DNA of 64,000 bases from Nocardia vulneris (GCF_001613425.1 NZ_BDCI01000042.1:124001-188000); one strand, 5' to 3'. Positions 16,884 to 26,278 are shown, counted from the first letter of the stretch. The notes: a model not told the origin generated them from the letters alone. A program made the numbers and translations.

Positions 16884-17792
16884 CTACGCCGGGCGCTGGG
16901 TGCGGATGATGGCGGCCAGGTATTCGTAGTCGTCGGCGCGGGCGGTGGAGGTGCGGTAGGCGAGGCCGATGGTGCGGCCCGGGGCGGGGGTGGCGAAGTG
17001 GGCGGTATCCAGTGTGCCGCGGGCGGTTTCGGCGGCGACGGCCATTTCCGGGATGAGGGTGACGCCGAGACCGCCTGCGACGCATTGCACCACCGTCGCC
17101 AAGGACGCGGCGCGGGTGTCGCCGACCGCCGCCGGATGGATCTCCGCGGACCGGCACACATCGAGGGTCTGGTCGCGTAGGCAGTGCCCCTCGTCGAGCA
17201 GCAGCAGCGGTAGCGAGTCCAGGACCGCAGGCACGAGATCCTTCCGTCCGGCGAGTTCGTGACCGCGCGGCGTGACCAGCACGAATTCTTCGGTGTACAG
17301 GGGTATTTCGACCAGTCCGGGCAGATCGGCCGGTAACGCGAGCAGCGCGACGTCGAGCACGCCGGTGCGCAGCCCGTCCAGCAGCCGCGCGGTCTGATCC
17401 TCGATCACCTGCGGGTGCAGCGCGGGTAACTTCTTGCGTAACTCCGGAAGAAGGCCGGGTAGCACATACGGGGCAACCGTCGGGATGATCCCCATCCGCA
17501 GCGACCCGCCGAGCCCGTCGCCGGTCGCCGACGCGACGAACCGGTCCGCCGCCTCGAGTGTCGCCATCGCCTTGGGCAGCAAGCGCATCCCCGCCGCGGT
17601 GACGAGCACCCGCCGCGTGCTGCGCTCGATCAGCTGCAGCCCCAACCCGTGTTCGAGGGCCGCGAGCGCCTGCGATAGCGTGGGCTGGCTCACACTGAGC
17701 CGCGCTGCGGCAGTGCCGAAGTGGCGGTATTCCGCGACCGCTACGAACGCACGCAGCTGTGACAGGGTCGGCTGATAAGTCTGATCGGTCAC
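16884..17792 (-). CDS. oxyR: LysR-type peroxide sensor OxyR
   Basis: 302-residue LysR regulator. The N-terminal winged helix reads TLSQLRAFVAVAEYRHFGTAA then QPTLSQALAALE. The effector domain holds the redox cysteine pair in DEGHCLRDQTLDVC, the spacing known from OxyR, so peroxide sensing by disulfide formation is expected. GTG 17792 is preferred over ATG 17819. It is transcribed divergently from ahpC-ahpD, its classical target in Actinobacteria (functional here, unlike the decayed oxyR of M. tuberculosis). Confidence 0.93.
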   Translation of the reverse strand: MTDQTYQPTLSQLRAFVAVAEYRHFGTAAARLSVSQPTLSQALAALEHGLGLQLIERSTRRVLVTAAGMRLLPKAMATLEAADRFVASATGDGLGGSLRMGIIPTVAPYVLPGLLPELRKKLPALHPQVIEDQTARLLDGLRTGVLDVALLALPADLPGLVEIPLYTEEFVLVTPRGHELAGRKDLVPAVLDSLPLLLLDEGHCLRDQTLDVCRSAEIHPAAVGDTRAASLATVVQCVAGGLGVTLIPEMAVAAETARGTLDTAHFATPAPGRTIGLAYRTSTARADDYEYLAAIIRTQRPA

Positions 17793-17916
17793 GGCTATCA
17801 GTGTAGTGCGACTGATCACCTTTACCTTTCACTAGCCCTTCGGCAAGATCGAAAGGGAGCTTTTCTGCTTTTCTGCACAGTGCTAGCAAACCCACCCAGA
17901 ACTGAGGAGATTAGGC
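17793..17916. promoter_or_regulatory. oxyR-ahpC divergent promoter region
   Basis: 124 bases between two divergent starts. It holds the inverted repeat ATCAGT-N8-ACTGAT at 17797-17816, close to the oxyR start, a candidate LysR-type binding site. A GAGGAG ribosome-binding site precedes ahpC at about 17900. Confidence 0.6.
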
Positions 17917-18504
17917 ATGGCCTTGCTGACCATCGGCGACCAATTCCCGGCATACAACCTCACCGCCGTCATCGGGGGTGACCTGTCCAAGGTCGACGCT
18001 CAGCAGCCTGACGATTACTTCACCACCATCACCAGCGACGATCACGCGGGCAAGTGGCGCATCGTGTTCTTCTGGCCGAAGGACTTCACCTTCGTGTGCC
18101 CGACCGAGATCGCCGCGTTCGGCAAGCTCAACGAGGAATTCGCGGACCGCGACGCGCAGGTGCTCGGCGCCTCCGTGGACAACGAGTTCGTGCACTTCCA
18201 GTGGCGGGCCCAGCACGAGGATCTGAAGACCCTGCCGTTCCCGATCCTGTCGGACCTCAAGCGCGAATTGGCCTCCGCCACCGGCGTTCTCAACGCCGAC
18301 GGCGTGGCGGACCGGGCCACCTTCATCGTCGACCCGAACAACGAGGTCCAGTTCGTCTCGGTGACCGCGGGTTCGGTCGGCCGCAATGTCGACGAGGTGC
18401 TGCGGGTGCTCGACGCGCTGCAGTCCGACGAGCTGTGCGCCTGCAACTGGAAGAAGGGCGATCCGACCATCAACGCGGGTGAACTGCTCGCCGCGAGCGT
18501 CTGA
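17917..18504 (+). CDS. ahpC: Alkyl hydroperoxide reductase peroxiredoxin AhpC
   Basis: 195-residue 2-Cys peroxiredoxin reducing hydrogen peroxide, organic peroxides and peroxynitrite. Peroxidatic Cys61 is in FTFVCPTE; resolving Cys174 and Cys176 are in ELCACNW, the three-cysteine pattern described for mycobacterial AhpC. Length matches the family. GAGGAG precedes ATG 17917. Followed after 53 bases by ahpD, which supplies electrons, and divergent from oxyR. Confidence 0.97.
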   Translation: MALLTIGDQFPAYNLTAVIGGDLSKVDAQQPDDYFTTITSDDHAGKWRIVFFWPKDFTFVCPTEIAAFGKLNEEFADRDAQVLGASVDNEFVHFQWRAQHEDLKTLPFPILSDLKRELASATGVLNADGVADRATFIVDPNNEVQFVSVTAGSVGRNVDEVLRVLDALQSDELCACNWKKGDPTINAGELLAASV

Positions 18505-18557
18505 CGCCACCCCCGCAGAACTACGAAACTCAGTGAACCAGAGAAGGATTACGACAT

Positions 18558-19097
18558 ATGAGCATTGAGAACCTGAAGAACTCCCTCCCCGAGTACGCCA
18601 AGGACCTCAAGCTCAATCTGTCATCGCTCGCGCGCACCACCGTGCTGAACGAACAGCAGCTGTGGGGCACCCTGCTGGCGTCGGCGGCCGCGACCCGGTC
18701 GGCGACCACGCTGCGCGAGATCGCCGAGGAAGCCGCCGACGTGCTGTCCGAGCAGGCCTACAACGCCGCGCTCGGCGCCGCCTCGATCATGGGCATGAAC
18801 AATGTCTTCTATCGCGGCAAGGCGTTCCTCGACGGGCGCTACGACGACCTGCGGGCCGGCCTGCGGATGCAGATCATCGGCACGCCCGGGGTCGACAAGG
18901 CCGATTTCGAGCTGTGGTCCTTCGCGGTCTCCTCGATCAACGGCTGCCAGCACTGCCTGGAAGCGCACGAGCACACGCTGCGTGAGGCGGGCGTGTCCCG
19001 TGAGGTGATCTTCGAGTCGCTGCGTGCGGCCGCGATCGTCGCCGGAGTCGGCCAGGCTGTGCAGTCGACCGAAGCGCTGGCCGGCGCCACGGTCTGA
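18558..19097 (+). CDS. ahpD: Alkylhydroperoxidase AhpD
   Basis: 179-residue all-helical thiol adaptor that passes electrons from dihydrolipoamide to AhpC. The CxxC site is Cys130-Cys133 in INGCQHCLEAHEH, with His137 and Glu118 of the known proton-relay also present. AAGGA lies about 9 bases before ATG 18558. Second gene of the ahpCD operon; a strong hairpin follows at 19113. Confidence 0.97.
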   Translation: MSIENLKNSLPEYAKDLKLNLSSLARTTVLNEQQLWGTLLASAAATRSATTLREIAEEAADVLSEQAYNAALGAASIMGMNNVFYRGKAFLDGRYDDLRAGLRMQIIGTPGVDKADFELWSFAVSSINGCQHCLEAHEHTLREAGVSREVIFESLRAAAIVAGVGQAVQSTEALAGATV

Positions 19098-19112
19098 TCG
19101 CTCGGGTACCGG

Positions 19113-19145
19113 AGGCCGCCGTTTCGCTCACCGAAACGGCGGCCT
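19113..19145 (+). terminator. Terminator after ahpCD
   Basis: Perfect 14-bp stem, left arm AGGCCGCCGTTTCG, loop of 5 bases, followed by a short TCTCGTT. It starts 16 bases after the ahpD stop. Confidence 0.85.
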
Positions 19146-19246
19146 TCTCGTTCGCAGGCCACTGACCAGCGCCGATTCGCCGCGGAACGCGTGGTGTCCG
19201 TCACGCGACCGGTCGCTGTCGCCGGTGCCGAGTAGGCTCGGCGCTC

Positions 19247-19921
19247 ATGGGGACACAGGTAGATGTTGTGCGAGTGTTCACCGACAGCGCGGGGCGTTTC
19301 GGGAACGAGCTGGGTATCGCGCGGGCCGCCGACGTGGCCGCCGCCGAGCACCAGGCGCTCGCGGCCAAGGCCGGGTACAGCGAGACCGTCGTGGTCGAGG
19401 ACGCGGTGAACGGTGTCGCCCGGATGCGGATCTACACGCCGACCGTCGAATTGCCCTTCGCCGGACACCCCAGCGTGGGCACCGCCTGGTGGTTCGCCGA
19501 GCAGCACACCCCGATCGAGCGACTCGAGGTCCCGGCCGGGCCGGTCGCGGTGGAACTCGCCGAGGGTCTCACCTGGATCACCGCCCGCGCGGAGTGGACA
19601 CCGAACTTCACCTTCCACGAACTGCCCGACGCCGCGGAACTCGCCGCGCTGCGACCGGACGACTTCACCGGCGGCCCGCACTATCTATGGACCTGGACCG
19701 ACCAGAACCGCGGGACGTTGCGTTCGCGCATGTTCGCGCCCACCCTCGGGATCGCCGAGGACGAGGCGACCGGCGCCGCCGCCGTCGCCATCACCGCGCA
19801 GCTGCGCCGCAGCCTGATCATCACCCAGGGCCAGGGTTCCCAGCTGTTCACCGGCTGGGACTCCGACGGCTGGGTCCGCCTCGGCGGCCGAGTAGTCGCC
19901 GACCAGACCATAGAGATCTGA
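19247..19921 (+). CDS. PhzF-family isomerase-like protein (Rv2716-like)
   Basis: 224 residues of the PhzF/DAP-epimerase fold. It shows VFTDSAGRFGNELGIA at the start, the half-site LPFAGHPSVGTAWW and the C-terminal half-site EDEATGAAAVAI. The family includes PhzF (phenazine pathway isomerase) and many uncharacterised members. At 224 residues it is shorter than PhzF (about 280) but close to mycobacterial Rv2716. Located in the conserved ideR-lexA neighbourhood. No phenazine genes are near, so another substrate is likely. Confidence 0.85.
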   Translation: MGTQVDVVRVFTDSAGRFGNELGIARAADVAAAEHQALAAKAGYSETVVVEDAVNGVARMRIYTPTVELPFAGHPSVGTAWWFAEQHTPIERLEVPAGPVAVELAEGLTWITARAEWTPNFTFHELPDAAELAALRPDDFTGGPHYLWTWTDQNRGTLRSRMFAPTLGIAEDEATGAAAVAITAQLRRSLIITQGQGSQLFTGWDSDGWVRLGGRVVADQTIEI

Positions 19922-20239
19922 ACCGCTTCCCGCCGGTCCCGAGTCTCGTTGCGCACCAACGGGTATCCGCACGGATCAACGCGCCCGACTCCCCTACCCC
20001 CGGCGCGAACATCCGGCATCAACCATCAGGAGCAACACCACCCCGATCGGAGTCGCCGGCACGGCCGACCCATCCGCCAGGGTTCCAACGGAACGCAAGC
20101 GACTCCTCGGCGCGCACATGCTGGGCCGTGCGCACCTCCTCCGAGCACGGATATGGTATCCAACGTCGTTGCCGCGAAAGGCGATTCGGCGCGCACATCA
20201 ACAAAGCGCATCGTCGCGACAGACGCCCCTGCGCGCGAC
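19922..20239. other. Convergent gap between the PhzF gene and rskA-like gene
   Basis: 318 bases. The 13-mer TCGGCGCGCACAT occurs twice (about 20107 and 20189). I see no convincing gene and no strong terminator hairpin. Confidence 0.5.
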
Positions 20240-20941
20240 TCAGGGCAGTACCACCCCCGCGATAGGGTCTGTTGTCGGCGCGGGCGATCCACCCAAGGGT
20301 TCCACGCTGATCGCGAGTTGCTCGCCTGGGGCGAATGCTGTGACGAATGGTTTTGTGGTGGAGGGCAATTCGGCAAGCACGCCGGCTGAGCGGGGTTGAG
20401 TTCCCGCCAGCAACCACACCTGGTAGACGTGGTCGGCGGGGGGTTGCGCTACCCCGTCGAAGGCGACGCGGGCTACCCGCTGCTGGGGTGAGATCTCTAC
20501 GACGAGCGAGCCGCCGCCGGTGACCGGCCCGGCGAGGGTGCGGGTCGTCTGCTCCGCGCTCGGCACTCGTGCGGGCGTGTCGTTGATCCGGTCGGCGACC
20601 ACCACACCACCGATCACCAGGCACGCCGCAGCCGCGACCGGGACCGCCCAGCGCATGCGCCGCGACCATCCAGCGGACGGACCCGTCCGTTCATCCGGCA
20701 GCGCGGCCAGGATCCGGGCCTCCAGTTCCGGCGGCGGTTCCTGTGCGTCGAGGGCGGCGACCCGCGCCATCACCTCGCGCATCCGCCACACGGTGTCCAG
20801 AAAGGCTTGCCGCACAGCCGGATCGGCGGCTTCGAGCCGTTCCTCGATATGTCTGCGCTCGATCTCGGCGACGGCGTCGAGCGCGCACGGATAAGCGAGG
20901 TCGAGCAGTTCCGCGTCCGAGCGCGGCGGGACCTCAGCCAT
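20240..20941 (-). CDS. RskA-like membrane anti-sigma factor
   Basis: 233 residues. The N-terminal about 90 residues are an anti-sigma domain (LLDLAYPCALDAVAEIERRH). One transmembrane helix (WAVPVAAAACLVIGGVVVA) near residue 105 separates it from an extracytoplasmic RskA-type beta domain with DHVYQVWLL. Known RskA binds SigK and is degraded by regulated proteolysis. Its ATG lies upstream of the sigma gene's stop, an 8-base overlap, so sigma and anti-sigma are translationally coupled. Confidence 0.9.
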   Translation of the reverse strand: MAEVPPRSDAELLDLAYPCALDAVAEIERRHIEERLEAADPAVRQAFLDTVWRMREVMARVAALDAQEPPPELEARILAALPDERTGPSAGWSRRMRWAVPVAAAACLVIGGVVVADRINDTPARVPSAEQTTRTLAGPVTGGGSLVVEISPQQRVARVAFDGVAQPPADHVYQVWLLAGTQPRSAGVLAELPSTTKPFVTAFAPGEQLAISVEPLGGSPAPTTDPIAGVVLP

Positions 20942-21638
20942 CGGCGCCTTCTCCGGACAAGCATTTCTCCAGTCTCTTCAGCCCGTCACGGATGCGGGTT
21001 TTCACGGTGGGCAACGGTACCGAGAGATGATCGGCCACTTCACGGTACGTCCGCCCGGAGTAGTAGGCGAGGGCGATCGCTTCCCGCTGGGTCGGGGTGA
21101 GCGTATCCAGGCAGTCGGCGACGGTCTGCTCCTCCATCCGCTGTGTCACCGATTCGGCGACCACATCGTGATCGCGGCCCGCGTGCGCGTGCGCGAACGC
21201 CAGCTCGCGCCCGGCCGCGGCGGCCTCGGCGCGCACCCGGTCGACGGCGCGGCGATGCGCGAGCATCATCAGCCAGCCGATCGGGCTCGACAGTGCCGGG
21301 TCGTAGCGTGCGGCGTGCGACCAGACCTGTAGGTAGACCTCCTGCGCGATTTCCTCCGCGGTGGCGTGGCTGCGCAGGATCCGCACGGCGAGCCCGAACA
21401 CCCGGGCGCTGGTGCGCCGGTAGAACTCGGTGAACGCGGCCCGATCCTCGGTGCCGATCGCGGCCAGCAGGGCGGTCAGTTCGCGGCTGACGAGCGCGGA
21501 TCGCTGTCGAGCAGCGACGCTCGGCCGTGGGCACGCGACGAACGCCGCATCTTCGCCGATACCGTCCGGCACCAGGTTCCCGAACCGGTACCAGGGCGCA
21601 GAACCGGGCTTGCCGATGGCCGAATCACCTGCCTGCAT
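20934..21638 (-). CDS. SigK-like ECF RNA polymerase sigma factor
   Basis: Up to 234 residues. Region 2 (AAFTEFYRRTSARVFGLAVR, then AQEVYLQVW and the MLAHRRAVDRVR segment) and region 4 (LTPTQREAIALAYYSGRTY, then a helix-turn-helix) are clear. It most resembles mycobacterial SigK, which pairs with RskA. The sigma domain begins about 50 residues into the ORF, so GTG 21572 (212 residues) is as plausible as ATG 21638. Overlaps the anti-sigma gene by 8 bases and starts 50 bases after the DUF5134 stop, so all three may be cotranscribed. Confidence 0.88.
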   Translation of the reverse strand: MQAGDSAIGKPGSAPWYRFGNLVPDGIGEDAAFVACPRPSVAARQRSALVSRELTALLAAIGTEDRAAFTEFYRRTSARVFGLAVRILRSHATAEEIAQEVYLQVWSHAARYDPALSSPIGWLMMLAHRRAVDRVRAEAAAAGRELAFAHAHAGRDHDVVAESVTQRMEEQTVADCLDTLTPTQREAIALAYYSGRTYREVADHLSVPLPTVKTRIRDGLKRLEKCLSGEGADG

Positions 21639-21687
21639 AGACAGGGGTTCGGTTTGCGATGGCGCGCGGATTGGTCTGCGGCGCCGG

Positions 21688-22365
21688 TCAACTCGAAACC
21701 GCGGCGATCAACATGTACGCGGTGCCCAGGTCCATCACCACGTGCGGCACCATCGCCCAGCGCCGGCGCGGACCGGACAGCACCGCGACACACCCACCCG
21801 ACCTGAGCACAATGCCCAGGTAGCCAGGCGTGTCGGCACCTGGACGGCCGAATGCGCCCAGCACCGTGACGAGCAGTGCGTCGGCGGCGAACAGCCCGGC
21901 GAGCACAAGCGCGGGTACCGGAGCGGGCCCGTCGGCGTGTCCGGAAGGGATATGCCCGGACATGGCGTAGAGCATGGCCGCGGCGGTCACCGTGTGATAC
22001 CCGAGCGGAACCAGTCGGTCGGTGGCCGGTGACCGCTGCTCCTCGGTGCGCGGTTCCGCGAGACGCGCCAGCAGCAACGCCGCGAAGACCACCGTCAGCG
22101 CGGTCAGCACACTGCGCAGGGCGATCGGGCTCGCCTCGGCCGGGAACACCAGCATCGCCAGCATCACCAAGCACATGATCAGGTGCGCGGCGTCGGATTC
22201 GGCGTACCCACCGCGCGGCAGCGGTCCCGGGGCACCGTGCTGCCGAACGTGTTCCGGCACCGCGACCGGTGCGACCATCCGCCCCACCACGATTCCCGCC
22301 GTGAGCAGGAAGGCCACGACCACCGCCCACCGCAATGCGGCGTACTGCTGCACGAACTGCGCCAC
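21688..22365 (-). CDS. DUF5134 domain-containing membrane protein
   Basis: 225 residues with about six hydrophobic helices. The family hallmark of His followed by spaced Met residues is visible three times: AHLIMCLVMLAMLV, YHTVTAAAMLYAM and PHVVMDLGTAYMLI. These His/Met helices resemble intramembrane metal (copper) or haem ligands, but no function is established. GTG start with AAAGG about 8 bases upstream. It directly precedes the sigK-rskA-like pair on the same strand; mycobacterial SigK responds to redox/copper-like signals, which makes the association notable. Confidence 0.8.
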   Translation of the reverse strand: MAQFVQQYAALRWAVVVAFLLTAGIVVGRMVAPVAVPEHVRQHGAPGPLPRGGYAESDAAHLIMCLVMLAMLVFPAEASPIALRSVLTALTVVFAALLLARLAEPRTEEQRSPATDRLVPLGYHTVTAAAMLYAMSGHIPSGHADGPAPVPALVLAGLFAADALLVTVLGAFGRPGADTPGYLGIVLRSGGCVAVLSGPRRRWAMVPHVVMDLGTAYMLIAAVSS

Positions 22366-22449
22366 ACCCCACCACCTTTCGCCGCGGCGACCGGGGATCT
22401 GTCCCTCTCCATGCTCGCATTGATCGGAACTGGGGAACGGCGAACAACG

Positions 22450-23487
22450 TCAGTGGCTCACCGACGTCCGGTACCGATCGGCGGCGGTCCGCGCGAAACG
22501 CCCCGGCGACACACCCCGCCACTGTTTGAACGCGTTCGAAAAGCTCGGTGCGCCCGAATATCCCATCCGATAGGCGACGTCCTCGACGGTCAGTCCCGTC
22601 GCGAGCAACTCCTCGGCGAGGGTGCCGAAGGTTTCCGCGCAGAGCCTGCGATAGGAAGTGCCTTCATCGGCCAACCGGCGGCGCATGGTGCGCAGGCTCA
22701 TGTGCAGCCCGGCCGCGACCTCCTCCTGGCTGAGCCGCCCGTTCATCCGGTGCATCAGGACCGAACGCACCGAACCGGCCACGCCTTGGCGCAGGCCGCG
22801 ACGCTGCAGCAGCTCGTCGCACTGCTCCTCGAAGAGCTGCGCGGTGAGCGGACTCGCCTGCGGCATCGGCGCGTCCACGTCGGCGGCGTCGAATACGGCC
22901 AGTTGCAGTTCGGCGGATTCGGTGCTCGGGATCTCGAACTGTGCCAGGATCGGCGCCAGGCGCGGACCCAGTCCCCCCGCGATCTCGGCACGCAACACCG
23001 GCGGCGGTACGCCGAACACCAGGAACCAATTCGTCAGCAGCGCTGAGACATCCCGTTCGGCGAGGAACGCGCGCAGATCGGCGGGCAGGTCACGGTCGTC
23101 GCCGTAGAGCCAGATCTCGTCGTCGCGGTACACGTGCCAAGCGCGCGCGAAAGAGGTCATCAGGCTGAAGTAGCGCATGGCGACGTCGATGGCCTGACCC
23201 ATGGTCGGGCTGCTGAGCACCGCGAGCGCGAACACCCCGAGGGTGGTGATGTGCGTACGGGAGCCGGCTTCGAGGCCGAGGCCCGGCGGATCACCGAGCC
23301 GGGTGACGAGATTGCGGACGATGCCGAGCTCTTGTGCCGCGGTGATTTCCGCACCGGGCGTCTTCAGCAGGCGGGGGTCGACTTCCGTGCCGTGCAGGCA
23401 CTGCGACTGGGTCAGACCGTGATCCTCTCCGAGCTCGACGAGGATCACCGCGTGTGTCACCGACCGCCGCCACTCCCATGAGGCCAC
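22450..23487 (-). CDS. AraC-family transcriptional regulator (Arabinose_bd-type N-terminus)
   Basis: 345 residues. N-terminal ligand-binding domain as in OruR/ArgR-like actinobacterial regulators (LVTRLGDPPGLGLEAGSRTH), and C-terminal double HTH with SLRTMRRRLADEGTSYRRL and the signature AYRMGYSGAPSFSNAFKQWRG. GTG 23487 is selected because the domain begins soon after; the open frame to 23715 contains no domain. Divergent from an SDR that converges with a FadD ligase, suggesting control of lipid or steroid-type catabolism, as many paralogues do. Confidence 0.85.
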   Translation of the reverse strand: MASWEWRRSVTHAVILVELGEDHGLTQSQCLHGTEVDPRLLKTPGAEITAAQELGIVRNLVTRLGDPPGLGLEAGSRTHITTLGVFALAVLSSPTMGQAIDVAMRYFSLMTSFARAWHVYRDDEIWLYGDDRDLPADLRAFLAERDVSALLTNWFLVFGVPPPVLRAEIAGGLGPRLAPILAQFEIPSTESAELQLAVFDAADVDAPMPQASPLTAQLFEEQCDELLQRRGLRQGVAGSVRSVLMHRMNGRLSQEEVAAGLHMSLRTMRRRLADEGTSYRRLCAETFGTLAEELLATGLTVEDVAYRMGYSGAPSFSNAFKQWRGVSPGRFARTAADRYRTSVSH

Positions 23488-23772
23488 GTATCCATCGTTG
23501 CTTGCTATGGCCGATATGCGCAAGGTTTTTGGCCGGAGATCGTATGTTCCGCTGCCCCAAGGGCATTGGTTACCGGTAACAAAACCGTCCGACCGGTTCT
23601 GCATGCGGCACAGCGGTGGCCGCACTTCGCAACCAGGTCGGCCGGTGTCGGCATGGACAACAGCCGCCCGGCTTGCGCTGGCCGGTTTACGCAAACTCAT
23701 GACCCGATATCGCATGGAACGCCACCCAGCGACACCCTAGCGTTGGACAGAGACAAAGGTGGGCAGAACGAA

Positions 23773-24501
23773 ATGTCTCGAAAAACACTCGCTGGCAAAC
23801 GGATCGCGATCACCGGGGGCGCGCACGGCATCGGGCGCGAGACCGCACTGGCTTTCCTGGCGGAAGGCGCCGACGTCGTGATCGGGGACGTGGATGTCGG
23901 CTCGGTGCGCGCGGTGGCCGACCAGCTCGCCAGGATGCACGGCGGGACCGTGGTGGGGCTGGCCCTCGATGTCACCGACAGCGCCCGGTTCGCGAGCTTT
24001 CTCGGCTACGCCGAACGCAAGCTCGGCGGGCTCGACGTCGTGGTGAACGCCGCCGATGTGATGCCCTCGGGCCCGTTCCTCGCCGAGACCGAGGCCGAAT
24101 CCGATCACCAGATCGATATCAACCTGCGCGCGGTGATCACCGGAACCCGTTTGGCCGCTGAACGATTCGCCGCCCGCGGACACGGTCAGATCGTGAACAT
24201 CGGGACCGCGGCCGGGGTGACCGCAGCGCTGGGTGTCGCGGTGTACTGCGCGACCAAGCACGGCGTGGTCGGACTCGGCGCGGCACTCGATCACGAACTC
24301 GCCGAGCGCGGTGTCACCGTCAGTACGGTGGCGGCCGGGTCGATCACCGATCCTGTGGCGGTCGCCGACGCGGTGGTCGAGGCGGTGGTCCGGCAGCGGG
24401 GCGGGCTGATCAGTGTGGCCGCGCCCAGGGGCCTGCGGGCCTTGCGACCGCCGAGCGAGCTGCTGCGCCGCTTCTTCGCGCGCAACGGACAGGCGCGCTG
24501 A
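23773..24501 (+). CDS. Short-chain dehydrogenase/reductase
   Basis: 242 residues. NAD(P) motif TGGAHGIGRE, the acidic IGDVDVGSV after strand 2 (suggesting NAD preference) and the catalytic Tyr-x3-Lys in VYCATKHG. The NNAG motif reads VVNAADVMP and the catalytic Ser position reads NIGTAAG, so Thr may replace Ser. Divergent from the AraC gene; its stop is 6 bases from the convergent acyl-CoA ligase stop. Likely oxidises a hydroxy group of a lipid-like substrate, which is inference. Confidence 0.85.
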   Translation: MSRKTLAGKRIAITGGAHGIGRETALAFLAEGADVVIGDVDVGSVRAVADQLARMHGGTVVGLALDVTDSARFASFLGYAERKLGGLDVVVNAADVMPSGPFLAETEAESDHQIDINLRAVITGTRLAAERFAARGHGQIVNIGTAAGVTAALGVAVYCATKHGVVGLGAALDHELAERGVTVSTVAAGSITDPVAVADAVVEAVVRQRGGLISVAAPRGLRALRPPSELLRRFFARNGQAR

Positions 24502-24507
24502 CCTCTG

Positions 24508-26142
24508 TCACAGCTCGCGCAGCACGCGTTTGAGCACCTTCCCGGTGGGGTTGCGCGGGAGTTCGTCGACGAACAGCACGTCACGGGGCACCTTGAACCG
24601 GGCCAGATGCGCTTTCACGTGCTCGCGCACCTCGTCCTCGGCCAGGGTATGTCCTTCCCGGACCACCAGTACCGCGCGCAGCCGCTGCCCGTACCGCTCG
24701 TCCGGCACGCCGAACGCGCTCACCTCCGCGACCGCAGGGTGCGCGGCGAGCAGCTCCTCCACCTCGCCGGGGAAGACGTTCTCCCCGCCGGACACGATCA
24801 TGTCGTCGTCACGGCCATCGATGAAAAGCCTGCCCGCGCTGTCGAAGTGGCCGACATCCCCGCTGGACATCAGCTTGCCGACGCGCGCCTTGTCCCCGCC
24901 GCCGGTGTAGCCCTCGAACTGGAAGTTGTTGCCGACGAAGATCCGTCCGGTGTGTCCCGGCGGCAGTTCGTTGCCGTCGTCGTCGAGGATCTGCACGGTG
25001 GCGCTGGAGACCGGGCGACCCACGCATCCGGGTTCGACGGCCAGGTCCGCGGGCGTGGCGATGGTCGCGTAGGCCACCTCGGTGGAGCCGTACAGGTTGT
25101 AGATCACCGGGCCGAACGCGTCGGTCACCCGGGTACACAGGTCGGCGCCCAGCTGCGAGCCGGCGACGAAGATGATCCGCAGCGCGGAGAAGTCGTGTCC
25201 CGCACGGCCGCGAGGCCCCAGATCGACCAGGCGCTGCAGCATCACCGGCACGGCGATCAGCGAGGTGGCCCGATGCCGGTGCATGCTGTCCAGCACCGCC
25301 TGCGGGTCGAATCGGCGGCGCAGCACCAGCGTGGAACCGAAACCGAGCGCGAGGGCCACATGCGCGAAGCCGAGCGTATGGAACAGCGGCGCCGGGCATT
25401 CGGTGATCTCCTTGGCCCGGAACGGCACCTTGTCGAGCAACGCGCCCAGCGGCGCGAGCGACGTCGGATCACGCCGCGGCGCGCCTTTCGGCGTTCCGGT
25501 CGTGCCGCTGGTCAGCAGGATGACCTTCGCGGTGGTGGTGGCGCGGCGCAGCGGGGTCCGCGGCGCGCCCGCGATCAGATTCTCCAGCGTGCCGACGCCG
25601 GGCTCCTCGGCCCAGGCCCGGTAGCGCCCGCGCGGCGCGGTGAGATCGCCGAGGATCTCGGTGTACTCCTCGTCGAAGACCAGCAGGTCGGCGCCCTCGC
25701 GCGCGACCACCTCGCGCAGCTGCGGGCCCGCGAAATCGGTGTTGAGCAACACGATTCGAGCGCCGCACTTGGCCGCGGCGAACACCGCGTAGTGGAAACC
25801 GCGGTGGTTGCGGGCCAGGATCGCCACGGTCTCGCCGTCGCGCAGGCCGCGCACCCGCCAGGCATTGGCCAGCGCGGTGGTGCGCTCGTCGAGTTCCCGG
25901 AAGCTGAGCGTGCCCAGCTCGTCGATCAGCGCGGCGCGATCCCGGTAACGCACCGCGGCCACCCCGGTGAGCCCGCCGAGCAGGCCGGATCGATAGACCG
26001 CCGCCCCCATCCTGGCGAGCCGGTCCGGCCATTCCGGCGTCACCAGACCGGCCCGCACCGCCAAACTGGCGTAATAGGTTTCGTCGACGGCCCGGCGCGC
26101 GACCACCGCGGCCTGGGTGGCGACCTCGGCAAGCTTCATCAT
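24508..26142 (-). CDS. Acyl-CoA synthetase / long-chain fatty acid-CoA ligase (FadD12-like)
   Basis: 544-residue ANL-superfamily adenylating enzyme. Motifs: P-loop LTSGTTGTPKGAPR, YGSTEVAYA, the GDVGHFDSAGRLFIDGRDDD hinge region, GGENVFPGEVEE and the C-terminal lysine in NPTGKVLKR. All catalytic elements are intact. It activates carboxylic acids to CoA thioesters; chain length cannot be told. Two tandem ATGs (26142, 26139) follow GGGGGTCAG. The GNAT gene is divergent, 136 bases away. Confidence 0.9.
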   Translation of the reverse strand: MMKLAEVATQAAVVARRAVDETYYASLAVRAGLVTPEWPDRLARMGAAVYRSGLLGGLTGVAAVRYRDRAALIDELGTLSFRELDERTTALANAWRVRGLRDGETVAILARNHRGFHYAVFAAAKCGARIVLLNTDFAGPQLREVVAREGADLLVFDEEYTEILGDLTAPRGRYRAWAEEPGVGTLENLIAGAPRTPLRRATTTAKVILLTSGTTGTPKGAPRRDPTSLAPLGALLDKVPFRAKEITECPAPLFHTLGFAHVALALGFGSTLVLRRRFDPQAVLDSMHRHRATSLIAVPVMLQRLVDLGPRGRAGHDFSALRIIFVAGSQLGADLCTRVTDAFGPVIYNLYGSTEVAYATIATPADLAVEPGCVGRPVSSATVQILDDDGNELPPGHTGRIFVGNNFQFEGYTGGGDKARVGKLMSSGDVGHFDSAGRLFIDGRDDDMIVSGGENVFPGEVEELLAAHPAVAEVSAFGVPDERYGQRLRAVLVVREGHTLAEDEVREHVKAHLARFKVPRDVLFVDELPRNPTGKVLKRVLREL

Positions 26143-26278
26143 CTGACCCCCTGGCCGGACAACCGCGTCCAACGAAAAGTGCGGGCGAGTGCCTTCACAG
26201 TAAAGCGCGTCCGGCGGGGTCCCGTCGAGCACCCGTTTTCCGGATGCGAGCGGCCACCCCGCGCGGCATGATCGACGC

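Noticed and set aside
19247..19921. Phenazine biosynthesis cluster
   Set aside because: Only a PhzF-fold protein is present; no other phz genes accompany it, and its position matches mycobacterial Rv2716.
24607..26271. 554-residue plus-strand ORF
   Set aside because: Antisense to the acyl-CoA ligase with intact ANL motifs.
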